Below are positions 1 to 10,045 of a DNA stretch of 64,000 nucleotides, piece by piece (within the stretch, counting starts at the first letter, position 1; every line of letters begins with the position of its first letter). The position numbers were made by a program, and so were the translations under genes. The notes beneath the pieces are model-generated. The model made no database searches and had not been told where the DNA came from. It saw only the letters and a list, made by a program, of their open reading frames with translations. Location: positions 868,001 to 932,000 of the forward strand of contig JAGMUV010000023.1 of assembly GCA_020744425.1 (NCBI GenBank). Direction: 5' to 3'. The DNA comes from Dactylonectria macrodidyma. Its lineage: Eukaryota; Ascomycota; Sordariomycetes; Hypocreales; Nectriaceae.

Positions 1-128
1 TCGCGAATAGTAAGGCTGTGTTCGAGGTCGGTAGCCTCGCGGGCATCAGTTTTGTTGACATCCCAGCCCTTGCTGTCTGGAACTACATCCTCGACCTGAG
101 TCGGGGAGATCTTGGGAGAAGACGACAT
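1..128 (-). CDS. MFS alpha-glucoside (maltose-type) permease, N-terminal fragment
   Basis: Only the first 42 codons are present; the gene runs off the left edge. The reverse strand opens with an ATG at 128 and reads about 40 hydrophilic residues containing DAREATDLEHSLTIRE. That stretch matches the cytosolic N-terminus of fungal alpha-glucoside:H+ symporters (MAL61/sugar porter family), where a D-x-EH-x-(M/L)T-(F/V/I)REAL segment comes just before the first membrane helix. Members import maltose or related glucosides across the plasma membrane. No transmembrane segment falls inside the window, so the family call rests on this short motif alone. Three palindromic sites lie 310-610 bp upstream. 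It could also be another sugar porter subgroup. Confidence 0.55.
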   Translation of the reverse strand, partial: MSSSPKISPTQVEDVVPDSKGWDVNKTDAREATDLEHSLTIR

Positions 129-438
129 GGTGATTGCGTCGGCTTCGGGGCCCGTTGGTGCAAACAAATTGAGAGAAGGGAGGCAGCTGTGCCAGAAATG
201 ATGGGATTGGAACTCTCGAGCAAGCAGTTAGAGAGAATGGAGAAACACCGAGGAGGATGCGCTGGTTGGGTTTGAGTAAACTCGAGACAGTCTGGGGAAT
301 CCGGGGTTTCTTATACAAATTCCACACGGACAGAGAGGCTCTTCTCCACGATCTCTCCACGTTCTTCAACCCCAGCTCCAGCGGTTTGTCCAAGGGGGAA
401 GAGACTAGCCTGTTCCAAGGGCCAACCCGAGACTTCTC

Positions 439-739
439 GTCGGACCGACAGTGAAACTGGGGGCACGTGCTGCACCATTCGGGGAAGGCTTCTGGAATCT
501 TGCCTAAGAACCCAGCTAATCTCCGCCAAGACTCAAATTTTGCCTGTAGCAGATTCTCGTCGGCCCGACATGACATTCGATTCCAGGCCTCGCTAAGAGC
601 AAAATAAACTGGCTAGAACCCCAAGATGTTTAAACGGAGCTTAACCTGTAGCCTTCCAATCCCCCAAGCACGGGCCCGTCTTGGCGGCTCGCTTTCCTCC
701 GGGAGTTGGTTTCGACTCGTCCATCTTGTCGGTCCGACA
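439..739. promoter_or_regulatory. Three copies of a GTCGGNCCGAC palindrome upstream of the permease
   Basis: Perfect 11-bp inverted repeats with a single central base lie at 439-449 (centre A), 559-569 (centre C) and 728-738 (centre T, extending to a 13-bp palindrome 727-739). The first two also share TTCTC on the left. They sit 311, 431 and 600 bp upstream of the permease ATG. Paired CGG/CCG half sites are typical targets of Zn2Cys6 dimers, although a one-base spacer is unusually short. A regulatory role is inference. Confidence 0.4.
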
Positions 740-1815
740 AAGTTTCGTCTCCGCACGCGACACGAGAGCCCCCCCGGATTTTAGGTGTCTTGTTTATGGC
801 CCTATTGAGTAGATTGACGCGCTCTGGCGCGTTCGCTTAAAACGCCCAGGGGGATCGTGTTTTAACGGGTGATGTTGAAATCTGTATCCTGTTCCAGACT
901 CTATAGTCGTTTCTTAGGGGGTTGGCCACTTTCCCAAGCCTAACCACAGACATGAAGAAATACGATAGTTTTATCGGAAGCATCCAACACAGTCCCATCG
1001 CTGCATGACAAGTTCGCCGAGTTCAAACCTCACGTCTGCAGCTTGTAGGTCAAAAATTTCAGACTTTGTAAGTCACCCGAGTCCGCGTACAATCGAATGA
1101 TGCTTCCGAGATACGGGCCGAAAGCTCGTATAGAGCTGGCACTCGACCCTCAGCATAGAGCACCAGCGCTTCGTCCATACCACTCTCCTAGGGGTTGTAA
1201 ATGACGCAACTGCCCATTTCTAATACGTATGGAATTCAGCTGTAGGACCACGCATACGCGAAGTGTTCCCATCAAACCGCAATTCTGCACTGGGAAATCG
1301 GTAAGAGGGATGGGTCAATGTATCTTCTATTGGGCTGTAGCCAAGCAAGAGTGAGCGATATACTTGCTGATTTCGCCTTGTTGGCCATTAGTGCACGCTC
1401 CAGTACCTATAGGTAGGATGTTTGATGGAAGCCATGACGCATTGACACGTTGCGAGTGGACTAGCGCACGCGGTGCTGCTCTCCGCTTAAATGAGACGTG
1501 CTCTAAGTCAAAAGTTGCCTATAAAACAGGGCGACGTGCGCTTGGCTAGTGTGCGTTGAGCGGCCTGAGCGAGGACATGAAACAACCTGCCATCGGCCTC
1601 GATAATGAAGGCCGGGATGCTAAGAGCAAATTCTTGAAACATTGAGCTATGGGCAGATAGACTAGATCCGTAAACATGGAGAGCCCAGGCTGGGCGAACA
1701 ACTACAAGATGGTATAAAGGCAAAGCCTTGGAGTCAAGTGCTTGGAGTCAACTAGTCTGCCCAGTTGATCTTTTCAAGACTTCAACTACGGCAGAAGTCG
1801 TTCACATTAGTCCTC
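740..1815. other. Intergenic, no gene seen
   Basis: No reading frame with coding character, no RNA gene and no clear repeat is visible. It separates the permease promoter from the next gene on the plus strand and should contain that gene's promoter. Confidence 0.5.
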
Positions 1816-2556
1816 ATGGCATATATTCCTCGCGGATCAGACGTTGCGTCCTCTGACCGAATCATGTCGGATATTTTCACCCTCCTCGACGACATCCATG
1901 TTGACCTACAACTATTCACCTTGGGTGAACGACCACCTCAGAGCGCCACCGAACAGCATTCCTCGGCAAGCTCTGGATCGTCAGGCCAGGCTGATTTCCT
2001 CAGCTCACCAGCTAGTTCCGCCTATGAACTGACAAATCGGGGTCCCCTCTTCCCCAACATCATTAACGGATTGAGATCAAGGGATAATCAGGGCATCATA
2101 TTGGAAGACGATGATTCTCTTCATTCACCCCAGAGCACATGCGGAGAGCTAGAGGAAAGAGTTTACAAATGGCTTGAGCAGCAAGCCGCAAGTCCGGGCG
2201 CAAAGAAACCGAAAATTGGAATGCTTTCAATAATACCAGCCCCGTACTCGCGGATACGCAAGTCGCCCACCGAAACGCCCAATACGCCAGCTACAACAGC
2301 TGAAGCTGAAGAAAGTCAAATCCTGGGCGAACGCAATGATGGACACCATGCTTCCCGGTCGGTGACTACTTCTGTCAACGAATGTTCTATCGATGACTAT
2401 CACGCAGCTTTACTCCACATGATGTCGACCCCCGCAGAATGCGCAAAGCTCTACCGGCCGACAATGCGACGACGATATCCGAGAGGTCCGAAACGAGATG
2501 CTGATGATGAGGGCGAAAGGCAACGTATTGCAATGATGGCCGGACTTGGTGCTTGA
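1816..2556 (+). CDS. Hypothetical protein, 246 aa
   Basis: A single open frame from ATG 1816 (MAYIPRGSDVASS) to TGA. A second in-frame ATG at 1864 is an alternative start. The N-terminal third has a short amphipathic stretch (SDIFTLLDDIHVDLQLF). The middle is rich in Ser, Thr and Pro and probably disordered. The C-terminus is basic (RPTMRRRYPRGPKRDADDEG) and could be a nuclear localisation signal. I see no signal peptide, membrane helix or known domain. Codon choice looks like a real gene and no intron is needed. The family is not recognised and it may be lineage-specific. Confidence 0.55.
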   Translation: MAYIPRGSDVASSDRIMSDIFTLLDDIHVDLQLFTLGERPPQSATEQHSSASSGSSGQADFLSSPASSAYELTNRGPLFPNIINGLRSRDNQGIILEDDDSLHSPQSTCGELEERVYKWLEQQAASPGAKKPKIGMLSIIPAPYSRIRKSPTETPNTPATTAEAEESQILGERNDGHHASRSVTTSVNECSIDDYHAALLHMMSTPAECAKLYRPTMRRRYPRGPKRDADDEGERQRIAMMAGLGA

Positions 2557-3870
2557 TAGAAAAGGATGGTGATGGTCGGGTTTGGTAGACAGGTGGTTAG
2601 TAAAGAATAGTCTTAACCTCAAATTCTCTTTCTTCAATTGTTTTATCTTGGAACTGACACATGTCATTTGAATGTGGCTACAGGCTTGGATTACATTGTT
2701 GGAGGCTGCCGACTGATGTACCACCCAGCTTCAGCATATTGCCTCCTTCATTCTGCTGTCACCTGCGACACTTCATCCTTCACGTCTTGCTTCCACGTAA
2801 TGAACCCTTTGGAATCACGCTCATGCACTGTAAGTATAGAGCTGAACTGCTCCTCAGCCCGGAGTACTGCCCCTTTTCTTTTGCGCGCTATTCTGACTCC
2901 ATAGCAAAAGCAGCTTGGTCTTTGCGCAAAGCAGGACAGTTCCAATCGTTTGACTCACTACTTGAGCATTCTGAATCATAGAAAACTACTATGGGCAGGC
3001 TCCAGCGCAAATTCCAGGGCGCTGGCGAAGACCATCCCCTTGATCTTGCATTAGGCCTTACAGCTAGCTGGAAGCTGTTTGGCGTGCGTCTGGCGCTCGA
3101 AGGATTTGGTGTGCCTCGTATTGGCGCCCCCTGTGCGAATTGGTCCGTTCCAGAACGCCTTGACTTCCATTCCATGCAGGATGAAGGTCGGCATGTCGCT
3201 GGAACCATGGTGCAAAGGGCGCCAATCATGCGCGATTTTTCATCAGCCCTGTAAGCTACTTGGGGTATAGTCGGGCGGTTCATGAGTGCCCCTGCATATC
3301 CAATGTTGAATATCAATTCGGCATATGGGAAAGACGATAAAGTCATCATCGTTTATGGCAAAGATCTCACCTGTGTTATCCAACATGGCTACAAGGCATG
3401 TTGCTACAAATAAGAAGAGGCCAATTTCTAAGCCGTAATGAAGGAGATTTGGGTACAGGGTAGGGTGTCTGAGTGCGACAAGAGATGCAATAACTTGCTA
3501 AACCGTCGCTAGTGGCACAGCAATTTTCCTAGCCTTGCTCATGGCCTAGGAACCTGCAGGCCCAAATCTTGTGCACCTTGTTAATTTATTGGATTTCTAT
3601 CAACTAATAAGATAAGTGCAGCATTTTTATGCCCGGGGTAACAGGGTCGTCAAGATGGTCACAGCTCGAGAAGGTCCGGGTACTCTCGGCGTGTCTGGGT
3701 TTCCTGAACAGAGCGTCGCATGGTCCATTTACAGCCCAGTGCACAGGTTGGTGATGGGACCACAGGAATTGGAATTAGATCACTGGTTGTAGCATAACCT
3801 GGAAGTTGTGAACCATTTTAGGCAACCTAAGTGTGATACCGACACATCCAAGTTACCCCGACTCATGCGA
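2557..3870. other. Intergenic between two convergent genes
   Basis: Open frames on both strands between 2.6 and 3.35 kb are short, overlap each other and show no recognisable family. Nothing is supported beyond the 3' regions of the flanking genes. Confidence 0.45.
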
Positions 3871-5646
3871 CTACCTGCATTTGACTCGATCGCGGACAAC
3901 AGTTGACCAGGTGCCATCCACACTCAATCGTTGGTACGCCAATTCTTTGACAATGCCATCACCAAATTTGAGTACAAACGAACCAGCCTTGTCACCATTC
4001 TCAGCAATGGACGTTGCCTGCTTGGCTCCAGGCAGAGCAACAATTCTGTTGGAACCCTCGAGAAGATCAAACCATCCAATCTTCTTTGAAGTGACACTGA
4101 CGACGAAGCGCTGTCCTGCCCGCTGGCTCTTGGAACAACTGGCTTCCATCCGAATCGGATATGTGCCCTTTGGCAGCGGCTGGTCCAGTGGAGTCAAGTG
4201 CATGCTGATAGCATCGTCAGAGCCCACGTAAGTACTCGAAGTGTCGAGTGTCATGCGAGTACTGTAGATGGACCGGCTACTTGTCGTAGAGTTGCGAGCG
4301 TGATGGACATAGAAGAGTTCTGATCCTGCAGGGGTCTGGCGCGTGACATCCTGCGTACCAACTTTCCTTTTGCGAGGAGGAGAGGCCACGATGCTGCCAT
4401 GCCCAGTAGAATAAATCGGTATTTCCGCATCGGGAGCTTGAGAGAGTACCGGGTTACGTGATGACTTGTAAAAGGGACCGAACGGAGATGCGGCAGTGGC
4501 AAAACCAACGCCGTAGTTGGATGCTTCGTAGTTGTTGGCGCTGTACGTAATAAGGTACACAGGTTTCCGGCTTTTCTTGTCTATCCGAGTGATGACTGTG
4601 CTTCCTTCAGACCAGCGACGGTCTTTCTTCGTGCCGTTGTACGTCTGATAGTCGTTGACGTGAAAGTTTTCCCACTCCTGAGGATCGTCGCCGTACGAGA
4701 TGACTGTCGTCCAGCCATCTTTGCGCGGCGGGTGACCAATCTCACCGGTGCCGTTGTAGGATGTAATATTAGCAGGCAGACTTGGTGCATCCTCGGAGTG
4801 GATATTGATCTGAGAGGCTACAATTTCCGGCATGGTGGAGGCCGTTGGATCATCCCACCAATTCCGCGCTAGCTCGACGACAATGATGTTGGATTCCTCA
4901 ATGTACTTGCCCAAAGTATCATCCCAGTTCCAGTTGCGGTAGGCATTTCGGGACGTGTACAGATAGATGCGGCCATCGTTGTCGAAAAATATGTTTGGGT
5001 CAATAGTGGGGATATATGTGCCCTTGGGTGCCGTCTTTCCCTTGCTGAGACTTTGCGGTGGTAGCATTTGCTTCTCGTCCATAATGAGATTGACGTCGTG
5101 ATAGTCGGGATCAAACGGATAGTAATCAATCGGTTTCGACTCAATCTCTTTGAAGGGCCCTGTCGGAGAGCGAGATACTGCTACTCCAAGCTTCGACGGC
5201 TCTTCAAATTCGGAGTATCGGAAATAATCCTTCGCCATATCCTCGCGTAGACGCCCCGCGAAGAAGAAAAAGTACCATCCCGTCTTGTCGTTGTAATATG
5301 TCTCCGGCGCCCAAAGCCAATCGCGGGCCCAACATGCCTGTCCACCTTCTATGGTTTGCATGAGATCATCGTAGCAAGCTTTCAGCACGCCGCCTGGGTG
5401 CTTGTGCCATGTTGAAAGATCAGGGCTGCTGTAGATGGCGAATGAACTTCCCGTGTCGGCGCCTTCAGTGGAGTACGCATAGTACAGACCGCTGCTGGAG
5501 TCGTAAATGACGTGAGGGTCTGCGGCCGCATGAGCAGCTGAGTTGTGAAACCGAGGAGTTTGACTAGATGGTGAATCTCCGTGTGGAATAGCCAGAACGG
5601 ACGGGCACACTGATAATGCCGTGGCAAGGACATGGGGGATTTTCAT
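3871..5646 (-). CDS. Secreted glycoside hydrolase family 43 enzyme
   Basis: A 591-residue intronless protein. GH43 enzymes are five-bladed beta-propeller arabinosidases, xylosidases or galactosidases acting on hemicellulose or pectin side chains. The chosen ATG at 5646 gives a clear signal peptide (MKIPHVLATALSVCPSVLA); the upstream extension has no ATG. The three expected acids are visible: Asp43 in AADPHVIYD (general base), Asp216 in TIDPNIFFDNDGRIYLYTS (pKa modulator) and Glu347 in RWSEGST (general acid). The catalytic domain fills roughly residues 38-460. The rest is a beta-rich tail containing GWFDLLEGSN, perhaps a carbohydrate-binding or sandwich domain. Potential N-glycosylation sites occur around residues 293-340. 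Substrate cannot be decided from sequence alone. The nearest sugar-related neighbour is the permease at the left edge. Confidence 0.92.
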   Translation of the reverse strand: MKIPHVLATALSVCPSVLAIPHGDSPSSQTPRFHNSAAHAAADPHVIYDSSSGLYYAYSTEGADTGSSFAIYSSPDLSTWHKHPGGVLKACYDDLMQTIEGGQACWARDWLWAPETYYNDKTGWYFFFFAGRLREDMAKDYFRYSEFEEPSKLGVAVSRSPTGPFKEIESKPIDYYPFDPDYHDVNLIMDEKQMLPPQSLSKGKTAPKGTYIPTIDPNIFFDNDGRIYLYTSRNAYRNWNWDDTLGKYIEESNIIVVELARNWWDDPTASTMPEIVASQINIHSEDAPSLPANITSYNGTGEIGHPPRKDGWTTVISYGDDPQEWENFHVNDYQTYNGTKKDRRWSEGSTVITRIDKKSRKPVYLITYSANNYEASNYGVGFATAASPFGPFYKSSRNPVLSQAPDAEIPIYSTGHGSIVASPPRKRKVGTQDVTRQTPAGSELFYVHHARNSTTSSRSIYSTRMTLDTSSTYVGSDDAISMHLTPLDQPLPKGTYPIRMEASCSKSQRAGQRFVVSVTSKKIGWFDLLEGSNRIVALPGAKQATSIAENGDKAGSFVLKFGDGIVKELAYQRLSVDGTWSTVVRDRVKCR

Positions 5647-6252
5647 CTTGGGCAGCGCTGGTAAGGGAAGAGGATAATGTGGTGTGCCCAAGTTGTCAGA
5701 ATCCTAGAGAGCAGACCCAGCGAGCGTAGTGTAGCATTTATTTAGATATAGTGGCAGGTTCCTAGAAATCACATTCCCCTCTCCTTCACACGCGCGCGAA
5801 TCATGTTATCGGTCCGAGTCGATCTAAGTGGTTCGATGACGGGTCTCCATTTGATGTAACCCCCGAAAAACCCTACAAGAGTCCTCGTCTGGATCACAAA
5901 TGGGGCAAGATCATCACGATTCCGGGGCCCCGGGAATAAGAAAAGCGTGCTTTAGCATCATGTGGGCTATGTGCTAGTCCTTGCCTAATTGCACCCCGGT
6001 CGAACCCCGCGTCTGACACGATTTTGGTTATGATGTGTGTGTTGTTACTGTTGATTGGAATGATATACGAGGAGCGTTTTTATTTTAACAAGTGCGTAGC
6101 CAAACAGCCAGTTTGAAGTCTTTCGCAGGTTAGGCGACAGCTTTCTGGCAATACCGCCATCAAAGTGTTCGCGTCACTGTTGTCCTAAGTGCAGAAACTA
6201 GACAAACGAATAAACTTCGACATTCTGCGAAAGACTCAGCAAATCCCAAGTA
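5647..6252. other. Promoter region of the GH43 gene; no other feature
   Basis: Upstream sequence of GH43 and the 3' end of the macro-domain gene. A sequence similar to the left-edge palindrome, TCGGTCCGA, occurs near 5810 but lacks the outer base pairs. No gene is seen. Confidence 0.5.
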
Positions 6253-6984
6253 CTAGTTCTTCCACGTAAGCTTCACTTCATCAGCATGCTTCATAAAATC
6301 GTGCCATTCCAGAGCACTCCATTTATCTGGGTTATCCAAGGCCTCGACAAAATGTTTCAAAGCTAGCACGACCTGCTCGGCCCACCTCTTCGGGCTTACA
6401 CGGCCTACACCTGTGGCAATCGGGGTCATGAGGATGTTGTTGATCTTGAAGGCCTGCTCTCTAGGATGACCCAGATCTAGAAGACGGTTGTGCTTATCGA
6501 CGGCGCATAGCAGGCTCCAGACGCACTCGTACACAACCTCGCGATCCCACTGAACATTGTCAGGCACACGCATGGTGGGACAAATGGCGATACGCTTGGT
6601 TCCCCAGATATTGCGAGACCGAGAGTGGAATTCATTGGGAATATGGACGAGCGTGCATGTCCCCGGAGGCGCAAAGCCGCGGTGCTCCTCATAAAGCTGC
6701 TTTTGAACGGTGCGGGTAAGGGCTAAATAGTCGTCGACGGGAGACAAGGTACGGGAAATAGCATCATCAAAAGCTCCATCGAGACGACCGTACGAGTTGG
6801 CTGGCGAGACGATAGTATCGAACTGGACAGATGATGGAATCTGGGACAGAGCGCAGTTGTGGATTTGAACGCGTATCGAGGAGGGCAGTTGAGATCGGCG
6901 AGCTTCTTCAAAAGCGTCGATGAAATGGTCCTCCATACACAGGAGATGGAATCTGGGCAAACGAGAGACAGCGTACGAGGGCAT
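6253..6984 (-). CDS. Macro domain-like protein
   Basis: 243 residues from ATG 6984, intronless. Macro domains bind ADP-ribose and related nucleotides; some hydrolyse ADP-ribose from proteins. The fold is suggested by a core around residues 56-75, FDTIVSPANSYGRLDGAFD, matching the conserved 'hydrophobic strand, then N-A-N/S, then G-rich loop' of the family. A later segment, NNILMTPIATGVGRVSPKR, fits the second phosphate-binding loop. The usual GGG of the first loop is replaced by DGAFD, so catalysis or binding may differ. There is no signal peptide, so it is cytosolic or nuclear. It lies directly downstream of the ipa-type gene and the NLR on the same strand, about 350 bp from its neighbour. 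Fungi are not organised in operons, so any shared role is inference. Confidence 0.78.
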   Translation of the reverse strand: MPSYAVSRLPRFHLLCMEDHFIDAFEEARRSQLPSSIRVQIHNCALSQIPSSVQFDTIVSPANSYGRLDGAFDDAISRTLSPVDDYLALTRTVQKQLYEEHRGFAPPGTCTLVHIPNEFHSRSRNIWGTKRIAICPTMRVPDNVQWDREVVYECVWSLLCAVDKHNRLLDLGHPREQAFKINNILMTPIATGVGRVSPKRWAEQVVLALKHFVEALDNPDKWSALEWHDFMKHADEVKLTWKN

Positions 6985-7334
6985 CGTGAATGTCTAGTGA
7001 TGTGTGTCGGTTGAGTTGTTCCTTTGAAGGCCGAGCTGAGAGATATTGTACCACACATCATGTCAGATCTGACGTCACCGCCTGGTTATTATCAGCTCAC
7101 GTGAAACTGTGGGATCTGTTATTGGTTCTTCATTGGCCTCATCGTGGACAGTCGCATTCTCATTCTCATAATGTCGTGAAACCGTTCATTCTTGACCCCG
7201 CGACATAAACATCCATGTTTTCCCACTGAATCAAATCAACTTTTCTTTGGCGTTCATTCTGATCATTACCCTCCGTACAATTAATGAAATTAAGTTGCCA
7301 GTCTGGCAGAGTCCTCATCACTCCACCTTGACTG

Positions 7335-9470
7335 CTACTCAGCGACAAAAGTGCGCTCACCCCATCCATACACTCTCTTCAACCGGCGCGCAAAAATAAG
7401 AACCATGTAGCCCTCAATTCTGGACTGATGCGGTCGGTGAATCGTAAAAGACTTCTTCACTGCCATCGAATCAGGGGGCAAGAACGTGTACACGGAGCCA
7501 AACTTGGGCATGACGGAGAACTTGAGCTCTGCCATGGCCGCCTCGAAGGCTGACCAAGCGACTGAGCCTCGCGACTTGGACTTGTCGAAGAGTGTTGAGA
7601 AAACTTGGGCGGTCGACGCGGTGACCTTGAAGGTCTGTGATGAGGCAGCGGGCTCGGGTTGAGACGTCTCTGCTTGAGGCGTTATTTCGAGGGCAGAGGA
7701 ATGCGACGGACGAGTCTTTTCCTTGGCCTTGCGTTGTTCCACTCGAGCCTCCAGTGGCTGAGATGATGACGACACCGCCTGCAGCCAATCGGCCTGAGCA
7801 CTTTTCTCAGTCTTGGAACTGGCTTGCTCAAATAGGCTCTGAAGGTGGGCCAAGCATTCCTCCACCAAGTCATCGTAGAGGAATCCCAACTTAGTGCCGG
7901 CTTTCTCAACAACGAATTCATCTATTGCCTTGAGAGTACTCTCGGTCATTCCTGGTTCCAGGAGGTTGTCTATGGGAACCGCAAAGTCGCGAAGGTCGAT
8001 TTGAGTTTTGAGCTGGTTCAGCTCGGCTTCGAGGTCTTGCGACCTAGACACAAACGCCTGGCCTTTCTTGCGAGAAGCAGATGGCATTGAGATGACTGGA
8101 GTAGCGTCCTGGATGAAGCCGATGATGACAGCCAAATCAGACAGCGAGTCGACTTCTCTGTCCTGAAGCTTCTCCCGCTCCAGGGGATGGGCCTTGTATA
8201 GGTCACTCAGCTTTGTCATCCAGTCAACGGCCTTTGACGAAGTAGTCTCGGGCTGGCATAGACGGAGCGCGTAGTGCAACTGGGCATCCTTTCTGGTGAG
8301 TTCTTCTGGGTTGCCTTTCATAGTGACCCGCGCATTGCCGGCCTTGTCGTATCCATTAGAGGCTCGCTTGAACCACTTGTCACCGGCTCCTGATTGGATG
8401 TGGCGCTTGAAGAAGGATTGCGCGCGGGTGTACTCGAGCTGACAGATGTTGGAAATCTCTTGGAGGACCACGGCTCGGTGAGCCTTGTTGGAGGCTGTTG
8501 TTTCAAGAAGTTCGAAAAGACGGCAAATATAGGTCCAAATAGCTGCGCTCTTGACCGCCGCGTGCACTGCATCAAATACAGCAGCGCTAATGTGTCGATC
8601 GGTGTGGACAGGTAATCGCCTGCCTTTCTCATCGGGGATAAGTTCAGGGCGGGTGAAGAAGCAAACGTTGACAGTGTGAGCAAAAACAACAGGCTCAGTA
8701 GAGAATAAGCTCAAGTATTCTTGAAATGCATCCCTCTGGCTTTGAGCGGCTGCGATGATGTCCGGAAGAGCCAGCTTGCGGTTAGAAGCTTGGATGGACA
8801 GATTCGACATGGCCTCGACTGCTGGCTTGTCGGGCTTCTTTAAACGTTCCTGTTGATTCCTAGTTTTCGATCCTGCTTCCAGGATATCCTCAATAACGAT
8901 GTTGAGGATCTGTAGGAGATTGATTTGCCGATGCAAGATCAACTCGCCGGTCGATTGAGGGACGCATTCGCGGGATGCAATGGCGGGAGCGAATGCGGCC
9001 AAACTCTCCTCGCGGTGAGACTTGAGTTCAAACGACGCGCCGTAATTCTCGTCGGCCATGAAAAAGGTGTAGCAATCCTTGAAAGTCTGAACATGGCGGA
9101 GATTCCTAGTCCGCATCATGGTGTCAATGTGTTCATAGTCTCCTGGACCACCATTGACACCGGCATGGTACTGTTGGGAGAGAGTCTTGGTGGCACGATG
9201 TTTGAGAAGATGGAGGAGGAAATCAGAACCGGGCTCTGTGATGTCGCGGAGGTTCCATTCGGGAATGAGCTTGTAGATGTTGCCCAATGACGCGTCTAGA
9301 GGATGCTTTAACATGACACCATCCGCCATACCGGCCTTGACGCACGTCGTCCGCTGTCTCTTGTCAAGAGATCGCCAGATTTCCGTCACGGCGACAGCGT
9401 GTCGCCGGTATTTACGCGCGAGATCGTCATGCAGCTCCTTGACCACATCTTTGTTCTGAGGTTCATTCAT
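7335..9470 (-). CDS. 'ipa'-type fungal protein with C-terminal HicA-like domain
   Basis: 711 residues from ATG 9470, no intron. The N-terminus (LHDDLARKYRRH, PEWNLRDITEPGSDFLLHLL, GVNGGPGDYEHI) matches a widespread family of large fungal proteins that databases often label 'ipa protein' and whose function is unknown. The body is helical. The last ~85 residues (FDKSKSRGSVAWSAFEAAM, FGSVYTFLPP, then IHRPHQSRIEGYMVLIFARR) resemble the small dsRBD-like fold of HicA proteins, which in bacteria are mRNA interferases. The GSH motif of HicA appears here as GSV, so RNase activity is doubtful. No membrane segment or signal peptide is seen. Family membership is fairly sure; the HicA resemblance is weaker. 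Confidence 0.75.
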   Translation of the reverse strand: MNEPQNKDVVKELHDDLARKYRRHAVAVTEIWRSLDKRQRTTCVKAGMADGVMLKHPLDASLGNIYKLIPEWNLRDITEPGSDFLLHLLKHRATKTLSQQYHAGVNGGPGDYEHIDTMMRTRNLRHVQTFKDCYTFFMADENYGASFELKSHREESLAAFAPAIASRECVPQSTGELILHRQINLLQILNIVIEDILEAGSKTRNQQERLKKPDKPAVEAMSNLSIQASNRKLALPDIIAAAQSQRDAFQEYLSLFSTEPVVFAHTVNVCFFTRPELIPDEKGRRLPVHTDRHISAAVFDAVHAAVKSAAIWTYICRLFELLETTASNKAHRAVVLQEISNICQLEYTRAQSFFKRHIQSGAGDKWFKRASNGYDKAGNARVTMKGNPEELTRKDAQLHYALRLCQPETTSSKAVDWMTKLSDLYKAHPLEREKLQDREVDSLSDLAVIIGFIQDATPVISMPSASRKKGQAFVSRSQDLEAELNQLKTQIDLRDFAVPIDNLLEPGMTESTLKAIDEFVVEKAGTKLGFLYDDLVEECLAHLQSLFEQASSKTEKSAQADWLQAVSSSSQPLEARVEQRKAKEKTRPSHSSALEITPQAETSQPEPAASSQTFKVTASTAQVFSTLFDKSKSRGSVAWSAFEAAMAELKFSVMPKFGSVYTFLPPDSMAVKKSFTIHRPHQSRIEGYMVLIFARRLKRVYGWGERTFVAE

Positions 9471-10045
9471 GTTGCCGAAATCGATGCTTGGTGTTGAAGC
9501 GTTCCGTAGCCGTTTTCCCTAGAGCGCTTCGATCGGTTTGTCGAGACAAGTTTAGGACAGATGCGTTGATCGAAACGCGTCTTGTGAACCGAAAACCTCG
9601 AGACCGAGTGGGGTTAAGCGGCCTGATTCACTAAGTACTCAGGCAACAATGCGTCTCTAGCCTCGAGATGGTCTCAAACTTAGACGGAGCAGGTCGGCCC
9701 GACCAATATGACTAAGGAATGAGGGGACCGACCAGGAAGCGAGGGTATCAAGATGATTTATGACAGTATCGGATATTTATGAAATCTTGCATTCAATGAG
9801 TGGGCTTCACCGAGAATATGGCGGGGGCAGGGCGGGGATTTGAAAACAATGGATTTGTTACCCCACTCTAGAGCCGCATTCGTGAAGGTTTCGATGATAA
9901 ATTGCGCGGTGTCATCGCAGGCGGCTTTTGCACCATGGGTCATCGCTACAGGATCTTACGCAGCTGAATAACCAACTAGAAGACATAACGACTCGCTCCA
10001 CTTGACCTGAACCTCTAAATTGGACGAGCTACTTCGCCGGAATGC
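9471..10045. other. Intergenic with a fourth GTCGGNCCGAC palindrome
   Basis: Promoter region of the ipa-type gene and 3' flank of the NLR gene. At 9692-9704 there is a perfect 13-bp palindrome with core GTCGGCCCGAC, the same core as at 559-569, about 220 bp upstream of ATG 9470. No gene is seen. Confidence 0.45.

Noticed and set aside
1008..1035. GAGTTCAAACCTC resembling a tRNA B box
   Set aside because: No matching A box, acceptor stem or anticodon arm could be folded around it.
2888..3349. 153-codon minus-strand frame and overlapping 87-codon plus-strand frame
   Set aside because: Both have arbitrary composition rich in Pro, Ser and Arg, overlap each other, and lack promoter or family support.
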